Shown here: piece by piece, positions 16,720 to 25,898 of the stretch
Layout: each line of letters starts with the position of its first letter
How positions within the stretch are numbered: position 1 is the first letter of the stretch
Assembly: GCA_021151585.1 (NCBI GenBank)
Contig: JAGKWX010000001.1
Location: 86,036-150,035, forward strand
Length of the DNA stretch: 64,000 bases
Source of the DNA: Alphaproteobacteria bacterium
GTDB lineage: Bacteria > Pseudomonadota > Gammaproteobacteria > JAGOUN01
Direction of reading: 5' to 3'
Position numbers and translations under genes: made by a program
Notes under the pieces: generated by a model
Told to the model about the DNA's origin: nothing
Seen by the model: only the letters and a program-made list of their open reading frames with translations
The model's database searches: none

Positions 16720-18093
16720 TTACGCCTTGCGCCAGGTCGTGCCCTGAGGACCATCTTCTATAGCAATACCGATTGATTTTAGCTCATCACGAATTCGATC
16801 AGATTCTACCCAATCCTTATGTGCACGCGCCTGCTCGCGTTTTTTTAGCAAATCTTCAACCACCGGTGTATGGTATAGATGTCCTTGCAAAAACTCTTCT
16901 GGTGTCAGGGTAAATAAACCAAGACTAGCGCCCAAGTATTTCAAAGTTGAGGCTAAAATTTCTGCAGAATTAACATCAGCCTGTTTTGCAACATTAATAT
17001 CACGCGCTAACTCAAACAATACCGCAAGCGCTTCTGGTGTATTAAAATCATCATTCATAACTTCTTTAAAACGCGCAACATAACCTTCGTGATAAACATC
17101 ACCCGAAGCATCGACACCACGCAATGCAATGTAAAAAGTCTCTAACGCACTATGCGCTTGTGCCAGCATCGCTTCAGAATAATTTAAAGGGCGACGATAA
17201 TGACTAGAAAGCATGAATAAACGCAATTCTTCTGAGGAATGTTTGGCCAATACATCTTTAATGGTTAAAAAATTACCTAAAGATTTCGACATTTTTTCGC
17301 CATTAATTTGCAACAACCCTGCGTGCATCCAAATATTGGCAAAATCCTCGCCCGTTGCCGCTTCCGATTGCGCAATTTCATTTTCGTGATGTGGAAATTT
17401 CAAATCCATGCCACCACCATGAATATCAAAATGATTACCTAAACAATATGTTGACATCGCCGAACATTCAATATGCCAACCAGGCCGGCCCTCTCCCCAA
17501 GGTGATGACCACTGTGGCTCACCCGGCTTTGATAGTTTCCACAAAACGAAATCAAGCGGATCATGCTTACCTTCATTAACAAGAACTCGCTCTCCAGAAC
17601 GTAATTCATCAATATTTCGGTTGGATAATTTGCCATAGTCTCTAAAACTACGCACTTCAAAACAAACATCACCGTTGTCAGCAATATAAGCATGTTTTTT
17701 CGCAATTAATTGCTCAATCATCGCAATAATCTGTTCGATAAAAGCGGTAGCACGCGGCTCGATATCAGGCGAAATCAAATTTAATGCTTGTTCATCTTCA
17801 TGCATCACATCGATAAAACGTTGCGAAAGCGCAGCACTATTCTCACCTAACTCATGCGCACGCCTAATAATTTTATCATCGATATCTGTAATATTACGCA
17901 CATATAACACATCAAAGCCGATCCAACGTAAATAGCGAACCAGCATATCAAACACCATCATTGAACGAGCATGTCCAATATGACACAAATCATAAACCGT
18001 GATGCCACAAACATACAACTTCACTACGCCGGGAATTAGCGGTGCAAATAATTCCTTTTTTTCCGTTAATGTATTATAAATTTTGATATTCAT
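16720..18093 (-). CDS. cysS: Cysteinyl-tRNA synthetase
   Basis: Class I synthetase of 457 residues charging tRNA-Cys. The HIGH signature appears in YDLCHIGHARSMMVFD near residue 35 and KMSKS in GEKMSKSLGNFLT near residue 268. Zinc-binding cysteines and histidine include the Cys of YVCGITVYD, the Cys of GWHIECSAMS and the HHENE segment. The C-terminal PQGTTWRKA block is typical. Length and ends agree with E. coli (461). It follows gltX on the same strand after 118 bp without a strong terminator. Confidence 0.98.
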   Translation of the reverse strand: MNIKIYNTLTEKKELFAPLIPGVVKLYVCGITVYDLCHIGHARSMMVFDMLVRYLRWIGFDVLYVRNITDIDDKIIRRAHELGENSAALSQRFIDVMHEDEQALNLISPDIEPRATAFIEQIIAMIEQLIAKKHAYIADNGDVCFEVRSFRDYGKLSNRNIDELRSGERVLVNEGKHDPLDFVLWKLSKPGEPQWSSPWGEGRPGWHIECSAMSTYCLGNHFDIHGGGMDLKFPHHENEIAQSEAATGEDFANIWMHAGLLQINGEKMSKSLGNFLTIKDVLAKHSSEELRLFMLSSHYRRPLNYSEAMLAQAHSALETFYIALRGVDASGDVYHEGYVARFKEVMNDDFNTPEALAVLFELARDINVAKQADVNSAEILASTLKYLGASLGLFTLTPEEFLQGHLYHTPVVEDLLKKREQARAHKDWVESDRIRDELKSIGIAIEDGPQGTTWRKA

Positions 18094-18211
18094 TTTTTAT
18101 CCCTTATACCTTCACTACGGTGCAACGCCAGCAAAGACTAGCGCCCCGCCTTACATTTTTCATTAAAACAAAAACGGAAGCCAGCCTTCACTGACATAAC
18201 ACTATCGTCAA

Positions 18212-19618
18212 TTATTTTAGAAAATTCACTATATTGTCGAAACGGTTTTTAACAGCTTGCGCACCTAACAAATCAAACACTGCTGCCAACTCCGGACCAT
18301 GTTCAGCATGTGTTAATGAGACGCGCAATGGCATAAACAGGGCCTTACCTTTCACAGCTAATTTTTCTTTTAACCCATCACATAAAGCCTGGTAACTATG
18401 AACAGAGTTCAATAATTGACTCGCTGCTATAAAAAAATCCTTTCCAGCATCACGCAAAACATCAATACTTGCTGCCGAAAATTCTCTTGCAGAAAACAAT
18501 TTTTCTGCCCAATCGGTAATATCTTTTGGAAACAAACTGTTAGGCTGTACAGTTTTTAAAAAATCATCTTGTTTCTCAACAGGAACCGCCTTAAGTGCAT
18601 CTTCAGGCAGCCATGCATGCATTGCTTCAATCGATAATTGCAACACCGCTTCTTTTTGCCAGTAGAGCAATTGATCTTCATCATAATGTGCAGCTGCTTT
18701 AACCAAATGTGTCATATCAAAATATTTTGCACAATCTGCAAAACTCATCAAACTATTATGATCAGTGTAAGTATGACCCAAGCGCGCCAAATAATTAACA
18801 ACAGCTATAGGTAAAAATCCCGCATAACGTAAATCTTGTAAGCTGTGGCTGCCATTACGCTTGGACAAAGGAGCACCATCATTGCCCATAATTAATGAAA
18901 GATGGCCATACTGAGGCGGCGTTAACTTCAATGCCTGCAAAATTACTATTTGTCGAGGTGTATTTGTTAAATGATCTTCACCGCGCAAAGCTAAATTCAC
19001 CCCCATTAAAGCATCATCAATTGCATTGCAAAACATAAAACTTGCCGAACCATCAGATTTTTTAATAATAAAATCACCTAAATCTTGTGAAGCAAATTTT
19101 TGATGGCCACGAACAATATCGTGGAATTCAATCATAACATGTTCTTGCACGTGAAAACGCAGCGCCATAGGCAAACCTTGAGCAATTTTTTCCGAGACTT
19201 GCTCTGTGGACAAATGTCGGCAAGCACCATCATAACGCGGCGCTTTACCCAATTTACGCTGTAATCGACGTGAAGCTTCCAGCGATTCTTCAGAACAAAA
19301 ACAAGGGTAAGCCAAACCTTGATCGATAAGTTGCTGATAATAACGATCGTAAATATCTATGCGTTGCGCCTGATAATACGGGCCTTGGCCTTGCTCACAC
19401 CCAGGTCCCTCGTCCCACTGACAACCCAACCACTGCAAATCTTCTTGTAAAGCGACGGTATATTTTTCTTCAGAACGCGCGAGATCAGTATCTTCAATAC
19501 GTAGTAAAAAACTGCCTTGTGCTTGTTTAGCCGCCAAAGCGCTAAACAACGCAGTACGTGCATTGCCTAAATGAATATAGCCGGTTGGACTGGGGCAGAA
19601 GCGAGATTTAATAGTCAT
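18212..19618 (-). CDS. gltX: Glutamyl-tRNA synthetase
   Basis: 468-residue class I enzyme. The N-terminal RFCPSPTGYIHLGNARTALF contains the HIGH equivalent HLGN, and the KMSKS equivalent is PLSKRNG in GNDGAPLSKRNGSHSLQDLR. The latter differs from the KLSKRHG of E. coli and resembles the GluRS variant found in genomes that may carry two gltX genes. A zinc-type cysteine set is partly present (CFCSEE, CRHLS). If this is the only GluRS it could be non-discriminating and also charge tRNA-Gln, which would require GatCAB; neither glnS nor gat genes are in the window. It begins 29 bp after recO. Confidence 0.95.
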   Translation of the reverse strand: MTIKSRFCPSPTGYIHLGNARTALFSALAAKQAQGSFLLRIEDTDLARSEEKYTVALQEDLQWLGCQWDEGPGCEQGQGPYYQAQRIDIYDRYYQQLIDQGLAYPCFCSEESLEASRRLQRKLGKAPRYDGACRHLSTEQVSEKIAQGLPMALRFHVQEHVMIEFHDIVRGHQKFASQDLGDFIIKKSDGSASFMFCNAIDDALMGVNLALRGEDHLTNTPRQIVILQALKLTPPQYGHLSLIMGNDGAPLSKRNGSHSLQDLRYAGFLPIAVVNYLARLGHTYTDHNSLMSFADCAKYFDMTHLVKAAAHYDEDQLLYWQKEAVLQLSIEAMHAWLPEDALKAVPVEKQDDFLKTVQPNSLFPKDITDWAEKLFSAREFSAASIDVLRDAGKDFFIAASQLLNSVHSYQALCDGLKEKLAVKGKALFMPLRVSLTHAEHGPELAAVFDLLGAQAVKNRFDNIVNFLK

Positions 19619-19647
19619 GTATGTTGCCTGGTATGTTTTTTTAACTC

Positions 19648-20391
19648 TTATGATACGGTATTAATTGATATTTTTTCAAATAATTCCCGCGTTTTTAACG
19701 GCTTACCGCCCAACAAAGGTCGAATAGCTAAACGTAACAAGCGTTTCGCTGCATGCAGCACCCTCAGATTAGAAAATTGATCGTGTGCTATTGCCTGCAA
19801 ATCTTCACCTAAAAAAATATCAGCACCCTCTTGTTGAGCCACATGAACAAAGCCGTGTTCAGGTAAAAATCGATAATAATGATCATAGATAATTACATGC
19901 CCTGAATTAGCTTCATGCATTAATGGCAGCTGGTAACCAAGAGCTTCTAACAAGTTTTTTTCAAATAATCGTAGCGCTTGTTGACACTCTATGCTTGTCG
20001 CATTGCCCTTGGCTTGTTCCAAGGCTAATAATGTGGCGTGATAAATAAAATAAAGACGTGGGTTTGATTCTTCTTTAGGTAATAAGCGCACCAACAGCTC
20101 ATTGACGTACCAAGCACACATAAGTGACATTTTTTCGAGAATAATTGGCTTAGCGCATGGCTCTATTAAACTTAAGGTTTTTAATTGACTCTTACCAGTG
20201 GCAATCATATGCAAAGGCAGAAAAGCTTGCAACAATCCTTTTAGTCGCGAGCGCTCGGTCCTCACGCCTTTTGCGATAAAACTTATGCGGCCATGATGTT
20301 GCAAAAAACATTCAACAATAACACTGGTTTCTCGATAGGAAAAACGGTGCAACACAAAACCATCATCGATGATTTGCGTGCTCATAATCAT
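19648..20391 (-). CDS. recO: DNA repair protein RecO
   Basis: 247 residues, with the OB-fold N-terminal domain (DDGFVLHRFSYRETSVIVEC, then HGRISFIAKGVR) and a helical C-terminal domain containing CAWYVNELLVRLLPKEE. RecO with RecR loads RecA onto SSB-coated single-strand DNA in the RecF pathway. Its ATG at 20391 overlaps the era stop in an ATGA junction, and AGGG lies five bases upstream; a second ATG two codons later is possible. It is the distal gene of the lepA-lepB-rnc-era-recO cluster. Confidence 0.95.
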   Translation of the reverse strand: MIMSTQIIDDGFVLHRFSYRETSVIVECFLQHHGRISFIAKGVRTERSRLKGLLQAFLPLHMIATGKSQLKTLSLIEPCAKPIILEKMSLMCAWYVNELLVRLLPKEESNPRLYFIYHATLLALEQAKGNATSIECQQALRLFEKNLLEALGYQLPLMHEANSGHVIIYDHYYRFLPEHGFVHVAQQEGADIFLGEDLQAIAHDQFSNLRVLHAAKRLLRLAIRPLLGGKPLKTRELFEKISINTVS

Positions 20392-21275
20392 TGATACCCT
20401 AAAGCTTGCAATGCTTGTTCATCGCTAGTCCAATTCTCTTTAACCTTTACCCATAATTTTAAAAAAACCTTGCTGCCAGCAAATTTTTCCAAATCTTCGC
20501 GCGCTTCCGTACCAATTTTCTTTAAGGTCTCGCCATGCTCACCAATTAAAATAGCTTTTTGACCATCTCGCTCAACCCATAATAAAGCATAAATACTGAG
20601 TAAGTTTTTCCCCTCTTCTATTTTTTCAATGTCAACAGCAACACTATAAGGAACTTCTTCGCCTAAAAAACGCATGATTTTTTCGCGGATTATTTCAGCG
20701 TAAAAAAAAGTATTAGGCCTGTCCGAGACTCGCTCTTCTTCATAAATAAATTCCTGTTCAGGCAAATATTTTTCAAGAGATTTTTCTAAGGCTACGACGT
20801 TATCACAGTTAATTGCAGACAACGGCACTATCTCTAAAAAGTCATATTTAGTTTGCATTTGTTGGATCATAGGCAATAAATCATACTTTGCTTTAATCAA
20901 ATCAACTTTGTTCAGCACCAAGATCGTCGGACGCTTAACGCGCTTAATTAACTCTAGTACGGCCTCATCATCAACAGTAAAACGTGTTGCATCAACCACC
21001 CATACTAATATATCTACATCGAAAGCTGTATGCGCTGCTGCACGATTTAAATGCTTATGCAGCATACCAGGCGCGACATCGCGATAACCAGGGGTATCGA
21101 CATAAATCACCTGTGTCTTTGCTTGAGTTTTAATGCCTAAAATCGCATGGCGAGTCGTTTGCGCTTTTTTCGAAGTAATCACTAACTTCTTACCCAAAAT
21201 AGCGTTCAATAACGTTGATTTGCCAGCATTGGGCCGACCAATAACACCAATATATCCACAACGTGTTTTATTCAT
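20388..21275 (-). CDS. era: GTPase Era, 16S rRNA maturation factor
   Basis: 295 residues. GTPase motifs are G1 GRPNAGKSTLLN, the G2/G3 region ending in VDTPGYRD, and G4 LNKVDL. A C-terminal KH domain follows (FAGSKVFLKLWVKVKENW), which binds the 3' end of 16S rRNA during small-subunit assembly. It overlaps rnc by eight bases and recO by four, so the cluster is tightly coupled, which fits the joint role of RNase III and Era in rRNA processing. Confidence 0.98.
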   Translation of the reverse strand: MNKTRCGYIGVIGRPNAGKSTLLNAILGKKLVITSKKAQTTRHAILGIKTQAKTQVIYVDTPGYRDVAPGMLHKHLNRAAAHTAFDVDILVWVVDATRFTVDDEAVLELIKRVKRPTILVLNKVDLIKAKYDLLPMIQQMQTKYDFLEIVPLSAINCDNVVALEKSLEKYLPEQEFIYEEERVSDRPNTFFYAEIIREKIMRFLGEEVPYSVAVDIEKIEEGKNLLSIYALLWVERDGQKAILIGEHGETLKKIGTEAREDLEKFAGSKVFLKLWVKVKENWTSDEQALQALGYQ

Positions 21276-21903
21276 TTTGTATTTTCTCTATCATTAATTT
21301 TGCTGCGATTTGTTCGGCTTTTTTTCTATTTTCAGCCTGCGCTCGAGTTATTTCTTCTAGCATTTCTAAACGACACTCAATGTGAAAAATTTTTGATGGC
21401 GTTTGTTCTATCAAAACATAATGCGGCAATGGCAGACGACGCGCCTGCATCATTTCTTGCAATTGGGTTTTAGCATCAATATGCGATTGACTAATATTTA
21501 GATTGGCCAGCATAGGCTTATACCAAGCTAAGACTACTTGCTGACAACGTTCAAAATTGCTATCCAAATAAATGGCACCAATCATCGCCTCCATCACGCC
21601 AGCCAAAATAGATTCACGGTACTGGCCAGCAATACGCATTTCACCAGGCCCAACAATGATACTGTCTGATAGCTTCAAGGATTGTGCTAAAACCGCAAGC
21701 GCCTCGCCTTTTACTAAAGACGCGCGCATACGACTTAATTGCCCTTCTTGGGCATCAGGGAATGTCTTAAAAAGATAGTCTGCAATAATTAAATTCACCA
21801 AACCATCGCCGATGAACTCTAAACGTTCATTATTATCTTTAGAAGCACTAGAATGAGTTAACGCTAGGGTTAATAATTGTTTGTTAACAAAATCATATAT
21901 CAT
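21268..21903 (-). CDS. rnc: Ribonuclease III
   Basis: 211 residues, slightly short compared with about 226. The catalytic signature is NERLEFIGDGLVNL, where the family usually has GDSVL; the acidic residues of EFIGD and the second-site GAIYLDSNFE are intact. A C-terminal double-stranded RNA-binding domain runs from DAKTQLQEMMQ to AAKLMIEKIQ. It cuts double-stranded RNA, including the 30S rRNA precursor. The ATG overlaps the lepB stop (ATGA). Confidence 0.97.
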   Translation of the reverse strand: MIYDFVNKQLLTLALTHSSASKDNNERLEFIGDGLVNLIIADYLFKTFPDAQEGQLSRMRASLVKGEALAVLAQSLKLSDSIIVGPGEMRIAGQYRESILAGVMEAMIGAIYLDSNFERCQQVVLAWYKPMLANLNISQSHIDAKTQLQEMMQARRLPLPHYVLIEQTPSKIFHIECRLEMLEEITRAQAENRKKAEQIAAKLMIEKIQNE

Positions 21904-22898
21904 GATGTTGCTTGTACTTTCAAACCACTACGATCCCAGCGAAAATTATACGTCACCGAATTCCAATTGAATAAGACATAAACAGGCTTACCAACAATAT
22001 AACTCTCTGGAACAAAACCCCAATAACGACTATCGGCGCTATCATCTCGGTTATCACCAATCATAAAATACATACCTTGTGGAACGGTTAGATTGGTAAA
22101 ATTATCGGCAGGCCTTGAAGGAAACTGATAAATGTCGTGCATAACACCTAAAAGATTTTCCTGCAACTTGCTTGCTTCGATAGTCGTGCCATTTTCATAT
22201 AGATAAGACTCCGTTGCCTGGAAAACTTGGCTTGCTTCTTGGCCATTAATATAAAACACTTTGTTCACATAGCTGACAGTATCGCCTGGCAAACCAATGA
22301 CGCGTTTAATAAAGTCAACTTTAGGGTTAACAGGATAACGAAACACCACAATATCACCACGCTGTGGCTCATGAATTTTTACCAAAGTTTTATTAATCAC
22401 TGGCAAGCGCAATCCATAATCAAATTTATTCACCAAAATAAAATCGCCTGGCAATAATGTTGGCACAAGAGATCCGCTTGGAATACGAAAAGGCTCAAAT
22501 ACAAACGACCGTAGCACCAAGACTAATAACAGAACCCCAAAAAATGAACGAGCATACTCTACTAAAACAGGCATTTTTTGCGATAAATATTCTTCTTCTT
22601 CCGGCTGCAATACTTCACGAACTTCTTTTGCTTTTGCATAACGATAACGTCTTAAACGTGCAAAAATTAGCACATCCAGCAAACAAACAACACCAGCAAA
22701 TAACGTAGCTAATGTTAAAACAAATTCAAAGTTTTCTACCAACATACAATAAATAAGCGCTGAAAAAATAAATGCGTATTCTGTCAAAATAATAACAGGC
22801 GCCTTATGGGTACGTTTGCGCGCGATAAAGACAAAATCTAGGAATAAAATAGCCGCTGATACGATGGCTATAATTGATAGTATTTGGTTTAGTAACAT
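21900..22898 (-). CDS. lepB: Signal peptidase I
   Basis: 332 residues. Hydrophobic segments near the N-terminus (ILSIIAIVSAAILFLDFVFI, then FVLTLATLFAGVVCLLDVLI and FFGVLLLVLVLRSFVF) anchor a periplasmic S26 serine protease domain. The nucleophile is the first Ser of RIPSGSLVPTLLPGDF, and the general base is the Lys in DFIKRVIGLPGD. GDNRDDSADSRYWGFVP is the conserved box E region. It removes Sec and Tat signal peptides. It begins eight bases after lepA, the classical lepA-lepB arrangement. Confidence 0.97.
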   Translation of the reverse strand: MLLNQILSIIAIVSAAILFLDFVFIARKRTHKAPVIILTEYAFIFSALIYCMLVENFEFVLTLATLFAGVVCLLDVLIFARLRRYRYAKAKEVREVLQPEEEEYLSQKMPVLVEYARSFFGVLLLVLVLRSFVFEPFRIPSGSLVPTLLPGDFILVNKFDYGLRLPVINKTLVKIHEPQRGDIVVFRYPVNPKVDFIKRVIGLPGDTVSYVNKVFYINGQEASQVFQATESYLYENGTTIEASKLQENLLGVMHDIYQFPSRPADNFTNLTVPQGMYFMIGDNRDDSADSRYWGFVPESYIVGKPVYVLFNWNSVTYNFRWDRSGLKVQATS

Positions 22899-22906
22899 AT
22901 ATCCTC

Positions 22907-24706
22907 TTATTTATCATCCACTCTTAAAATCGCTAAAAACGCTTCTTGCGGGATTTCAACTCGCCCTACTTGCTTCATGCGTTTTTTACCTTCTTTTTGT
23001 TTTTCCAACAATTTACGCTTACGCGAAATATCACCACCATAACATTTAGCTGTCACATTTTTACGCAAAGCTTTTACTGTCTCACGTGCAATAATATGCG
23101 CGCCAATAGCCGCCTGTACCGCAACATCAAACATTTGACGAGGAATAATTTCACGCATTTTCCCAACCAACTGACGGCCACGATATTGCGCTTGTTCTCT
23201 ATGTACGATAACAGCCAATGCATCAACCATTTCACCATTAATTAAGACATCTAATTTAACTAAATCAGCTTCTTGGAAACGATCAAAACTATAATCTAAT
23301 GAAGCATAACCTCGACTGACCGATTTCAGACGATCAAAGAAATCTAGCACAACCTCATTCATTGGAATATCATAAACCATAGAGACTTGGTTGCCGACAT
23401 AAGTCATCGATTTTTGCACACCACGACGCTCTAAACACAGGGTCATAACTGTGCCAACGTGCTCTTGCGGCGTTAAAATATTTACTTTTGCAATAGGTTC
23501 GCGCAATGAATCAATCACGTTTACCACCGGCAGTTTAGAAGGATTATCGACATAAATAATTTCATTTTGTGTCGTCACAACTTCGTAAATCACCGTTGGA
23601 GCGGTAGTAATTAAATCTAAGTTATATTCACGCTCTAAACGTTCTTGCACAATTTCCATATGCAACATGCCAAGGAAACCACAACGAAAACCGAAACCCA
23701 TTGCTTCAGAATTTTCCGGCTCATAAAACAAAGCCGCATCATTTAATTGTAATTTTCCTAGTGCATCACGAAACGCCTCGTAATCATCCGAGCTAATCGG
23801 AAATAAACCCGCGTATACTTGGGGTTTCATTGTTTTAAAGCCTGGTAATGGCGCCAGCGCCGGCTGCTTAGCTAACGTAATGGTATCGCCTACTGGCGCT
23901 CCGTGAATATCTTTGATTCCGGCAACGACGAAACCCACTTCTCCTGTTTTTAATTCATCTTTTTCTAAGCGTTTAGGAGTAAAAACACCGACGCTGTCCA
24001 CCAAGTGTGCTTTACCAGTTGACATAACTTGCATTTTATCATGTTTACGTAACACACCATTCATGACGCGAACTAAGGAAACTACACCCAAGTAACTATC
24101 AAACCACGAGTCAATAATTAGCGCTTGTAATGGCGCATCAACATCGCCTTGAGGTGGCGGCACTTTAGCAACCAGCATTTCCAGCAACTCTGGAATACCC
24201 AGGCCAGTCTTTGCACTAATATGCAATGCATCCGTTGCTTCAATACCAATAATATCTTCAATTTCTTTGCAAACACGGTCAGGTTCTGCCTGCGGCAAAT
24301 CGATTTTATTTAAAACAGGAATGACCTCCAGCCCCTGCTCGACCGCCGTATAACATACAGCAACAGTCTGAGCCTCGACGCCTTGACCAGCGTCGACAAC
24401 CAACAAAGCGCCTTCACAGGCTGCAAGTGAACGCGATACTTCATAAGCAAAATCGACGTGACCAGGCGTATCAATAAAATTTAATTGGTAGTTTTTTCCA
24501 TCTTTCGCTTGGTAATTCAAAGTAACACTTTGCGCCTTGATAGTAATGCCACGCTCACGCTCTAACTCCATAGAATCAAGAACTTGCGCACTCATTTCGC
24601 GCTGGCTTAAACCACCACAAGTTTGAATTAAACGATCTGATAAAGTTGACTTACCATGATCAATATGGGCAATAATAGAAAAATTACGAATCAGGTCTAA
24701 AGACAT
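22907..24706 (-). CDS. lepA: Elongation factor 4 (LepA), ribosome-associated GTPase
   Basis: 599 residues from the ATG at 24706 (MSLDLIRNFSIIAHIDHGKS); a TTG five codons upstream also keeps the frame open but is less likely. GTPase motifs AHIDHGKSTLSDRL, DTPGHVDF and LNKIDLPQA are intact, and the family C-terminus AKCYGGDISRKRKLLEKQK is present. EF4 back-translocates stalled ribosomes and influences initiation. It is the first gene of the five-gene cluster; the 113 bp upstream must hold the promoter. Confidence 0.98.
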   Translation of the reverse strand: MSLDLIRNFSIIAHIDHGKSTLSDRLIQTCGGLSQREMSAQVLDSMELERERGITIKAQSVTLNYQAKDGKNYQLNFIDTPGHVDFAYEVSRSLAACEGALLVVDAGQGVEAQTVAVCYTAVEQGLEVIPVLNKIDLPQAEPDRVCKEIEDIIGIEATDALHISAKTGLGIPELLEMLVAKVPPPQGDVDAPLQALIIDSWFDSYLGVVSLVRVMNGVLRKHDKMQVMSTGKAHLVDSVGVFTPKRLEKDELKTGEVGFVVAGIKDIHGAPVGDTITLAKQPALAPLPGFKTMKPQVYAGLFPISSDDYEAFRDALGKLQLNDAALFYEPENSEAMGFGFRCGFLGMLHMEIVQERLEREYNLDLITTAPTVIYEVVTTQNEIIYVDNPSKLPVVNVIDSLREPIAKVNILTPQEHVGTVMTLCLERRGVQKSMTYVGNQVSMVYDIPMNEVVLDFFDRLKSVSRGYASLDYSFDRFQEADLVKLDVLINGEMVDALAVIVHREQAQYRGRQLVGKMREIIPRQMFDVAVQAAIGAHIIARETVKALRKNVTAKCYGGDISRKRKLLEKQKEGKKRMKQVGRVEIPQEAFLAILRVDDK

Positions 24707-24819
24707 AAAATAAAAGCTCAATAGTCAATGCAAAAATGTAGAGGAATTATCCTTGAAAACACGAATGAAAGCTACTGCCATTCACAGCATATAGGGCAAC
24801 AAGCAACTGATCTTGTGGC

Positions 24820-25131
24820 TTATTTTCTTGCATTCAAGACAGATTTTAGCCGCCGGAACGATTCTTTAGACAAATCTAAGCGACTAATAGGCAGATATTG
24901 GCTGTTATCACCGTCCTTGACACGGACAAAACAAAGATAACGCGTAATTATCGCCTCATGTAGCATGTTATGCTCATTGATAAACGCCTTGCTCGACCTA
25001 ACCTCACGCCAAACCAAGCCCACAACCAACAAGAGCAATAAACATTTGATCACCGGCATTATTTGGCTTAAAAATATAGCCATCATGGCCAAAAAAGTAA
25101 CCAAGGCCATCAACACATAACCCGTTTTCAT
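24820..25131 (-). CDS. YgfX/CptA-like small membrane protein
   Basis: 103 residues if started at the ATG at 25131, which overlaps the sdhE stop in ATGA; the longer frame merely reads the end of sdhE out of phase. Two adjacent hydrophobic stretches (YVLMALVTFLAMMAIFLSQ and IKCLLLLLVVGLVW) are followed by a basic soluble tail. This membrane hairpin plus the position directly after sdhE matches YgfX, named CptA in E. coli where a toxin role affecting MreB and FtsZ was proposed. Sequence similarity is low, so the link rests mainly on topology and synteny. Confidence 0.65.
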   Translation of the reverse strand: MKTGYVLMALVTFLAMMAIFLSQIMPVIKCLLLLLVVGLVWREVRSSKAFINEHNMLHEAIITRYLCFVRVKDGDNSQYLPISRLDLSKESFRRLKSVLNARK

Positions 25132-25376
25132 CGACGCAATTTTTCCACCAAGCTTTTGTAATGCAGTGGCGCTACTTCCCTTCCACTGAGCCATAAAAAC
25201 AATTGCTGATCATTTTCCGTTAACAATGACTCAAACGCAGTCTGCTCATCTTCATCAGCTTTAACGTAACCCCCTGATAAATAACGCTTTAACAGTAAAT
25301 CAATTTCCAACATGCCACGACGACATTGCCACTGCAATCTTTTTTGTTTTTCTAGAGGCGTTTCAATTTTGGACAT
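25128..25376 (-). CDS. sdhE: SdhE, FAD assembly factor for succinate dehydrogenase
   Basis: An 82-residue protein with the family signature RRGMLEIDLLL at residues 19-29 (RGxxE), needed to flavinylate SdhA. The five-helix fold and the C-terminal LSGREVAPLHYKSLVEKL agree with the YgfY/SdhE family. It is the first gene of a two-gene unit with the YgfX-like protein and is divergent from the orphan at 25444, so the 67 bp between them carry both promoters. Confidence 0.92.
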   Translation of the reverse strand: MSKIETPLEKQKRLQWQCRRGMLEIDLLLKRYLSGGYVKADEDEQTAFESLLTENDQQLFLWLSGREVAPLHYKSLVEKLRR

Positions 25377-25443
25377 GGGTTTGTCAAATCCGTAAAAGTG
25401 ATCTATGATATTAATATCATAGCAATAAACTTACAGGTTTTGT

Positions 25444-25695
25444 ATGGCTATACTCACGAAAGATTTACAGGATAAATTTAATAGAGCGGCCTTGCTTGCA
25501 GAAAATTTGTCAGAAAGTGAAAAAATTGTTTTTTATCATGAAATCAATGCCACAGCTTTGCAATTCGAAAAACATCCAAAAAACATAGCTGCGTTAAAAG
25601 CCATGCTAAAACAATCTGAACAAAAACTGGCAAACTCAAAAGAAGCACAAGAAACCCTCGCTTCTCTTATTACGCATATACAATGCACAATCTAA
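25444..25695 (+). CDS. Small orphan helical protein, 83 residues
   Basis: Not recognised. It is entirely polar and helix-prone, with charged heptad-like segments (LAENLSESEKIVFYHEINAT, then AMLKQSEQKLANSKEAQETL), suggesting a coiled coil or helical hairpin. It lacks a signal peptide and membrane segment. Start ATG at 25444 with a weak AGGT upstream. It lies 203 bp ahead of the large oxidoreductase. Confidence 0.55.
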   Translation: MAILTKDLQDKFNRAALLAENLSESEKIVFYHEINATALQFEKHPKNIAALKAMLKQSEQKLANSKEAQETLASLITHIQCTI

Positions 25696-25855
25696 ATAAA
25701 GCATGTTGATAATTTTGTTTTAAATTTGCACAAAAAGATCCGAAATAACAATAACGACACTATCATACCAAGACAGAGTGGGGCAGGTTGAGCTGACACA
25801 GTCGTTGGCTAAACTTGAAACATTAACTATCAACACACCCTAACAAAATGGATCT

Positions 25856-25890
25856 GATATGTTAATATCTCCGTGATTGACATAACACGG
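25856..25890 (+). promoter_or_regulatory. Two adjacent inverted repeats just upstream of the oxidoreductase
   Basis: GATAT-GTTA-ATATC (25856-25869) is followed at once by CCGTG-N10-CACGG (25871-25890), the second ending eight bases before the ATG. Such back-to-back dyads can be operator sites or an RNA hairpin controlling translation. No good Shine-Dalgarno sequence is present between the second dyad and the ATG. This is a suggestion from symmetry only. Confidence 0.3.
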
Positions 25891-25898
25891 CAAAATTC

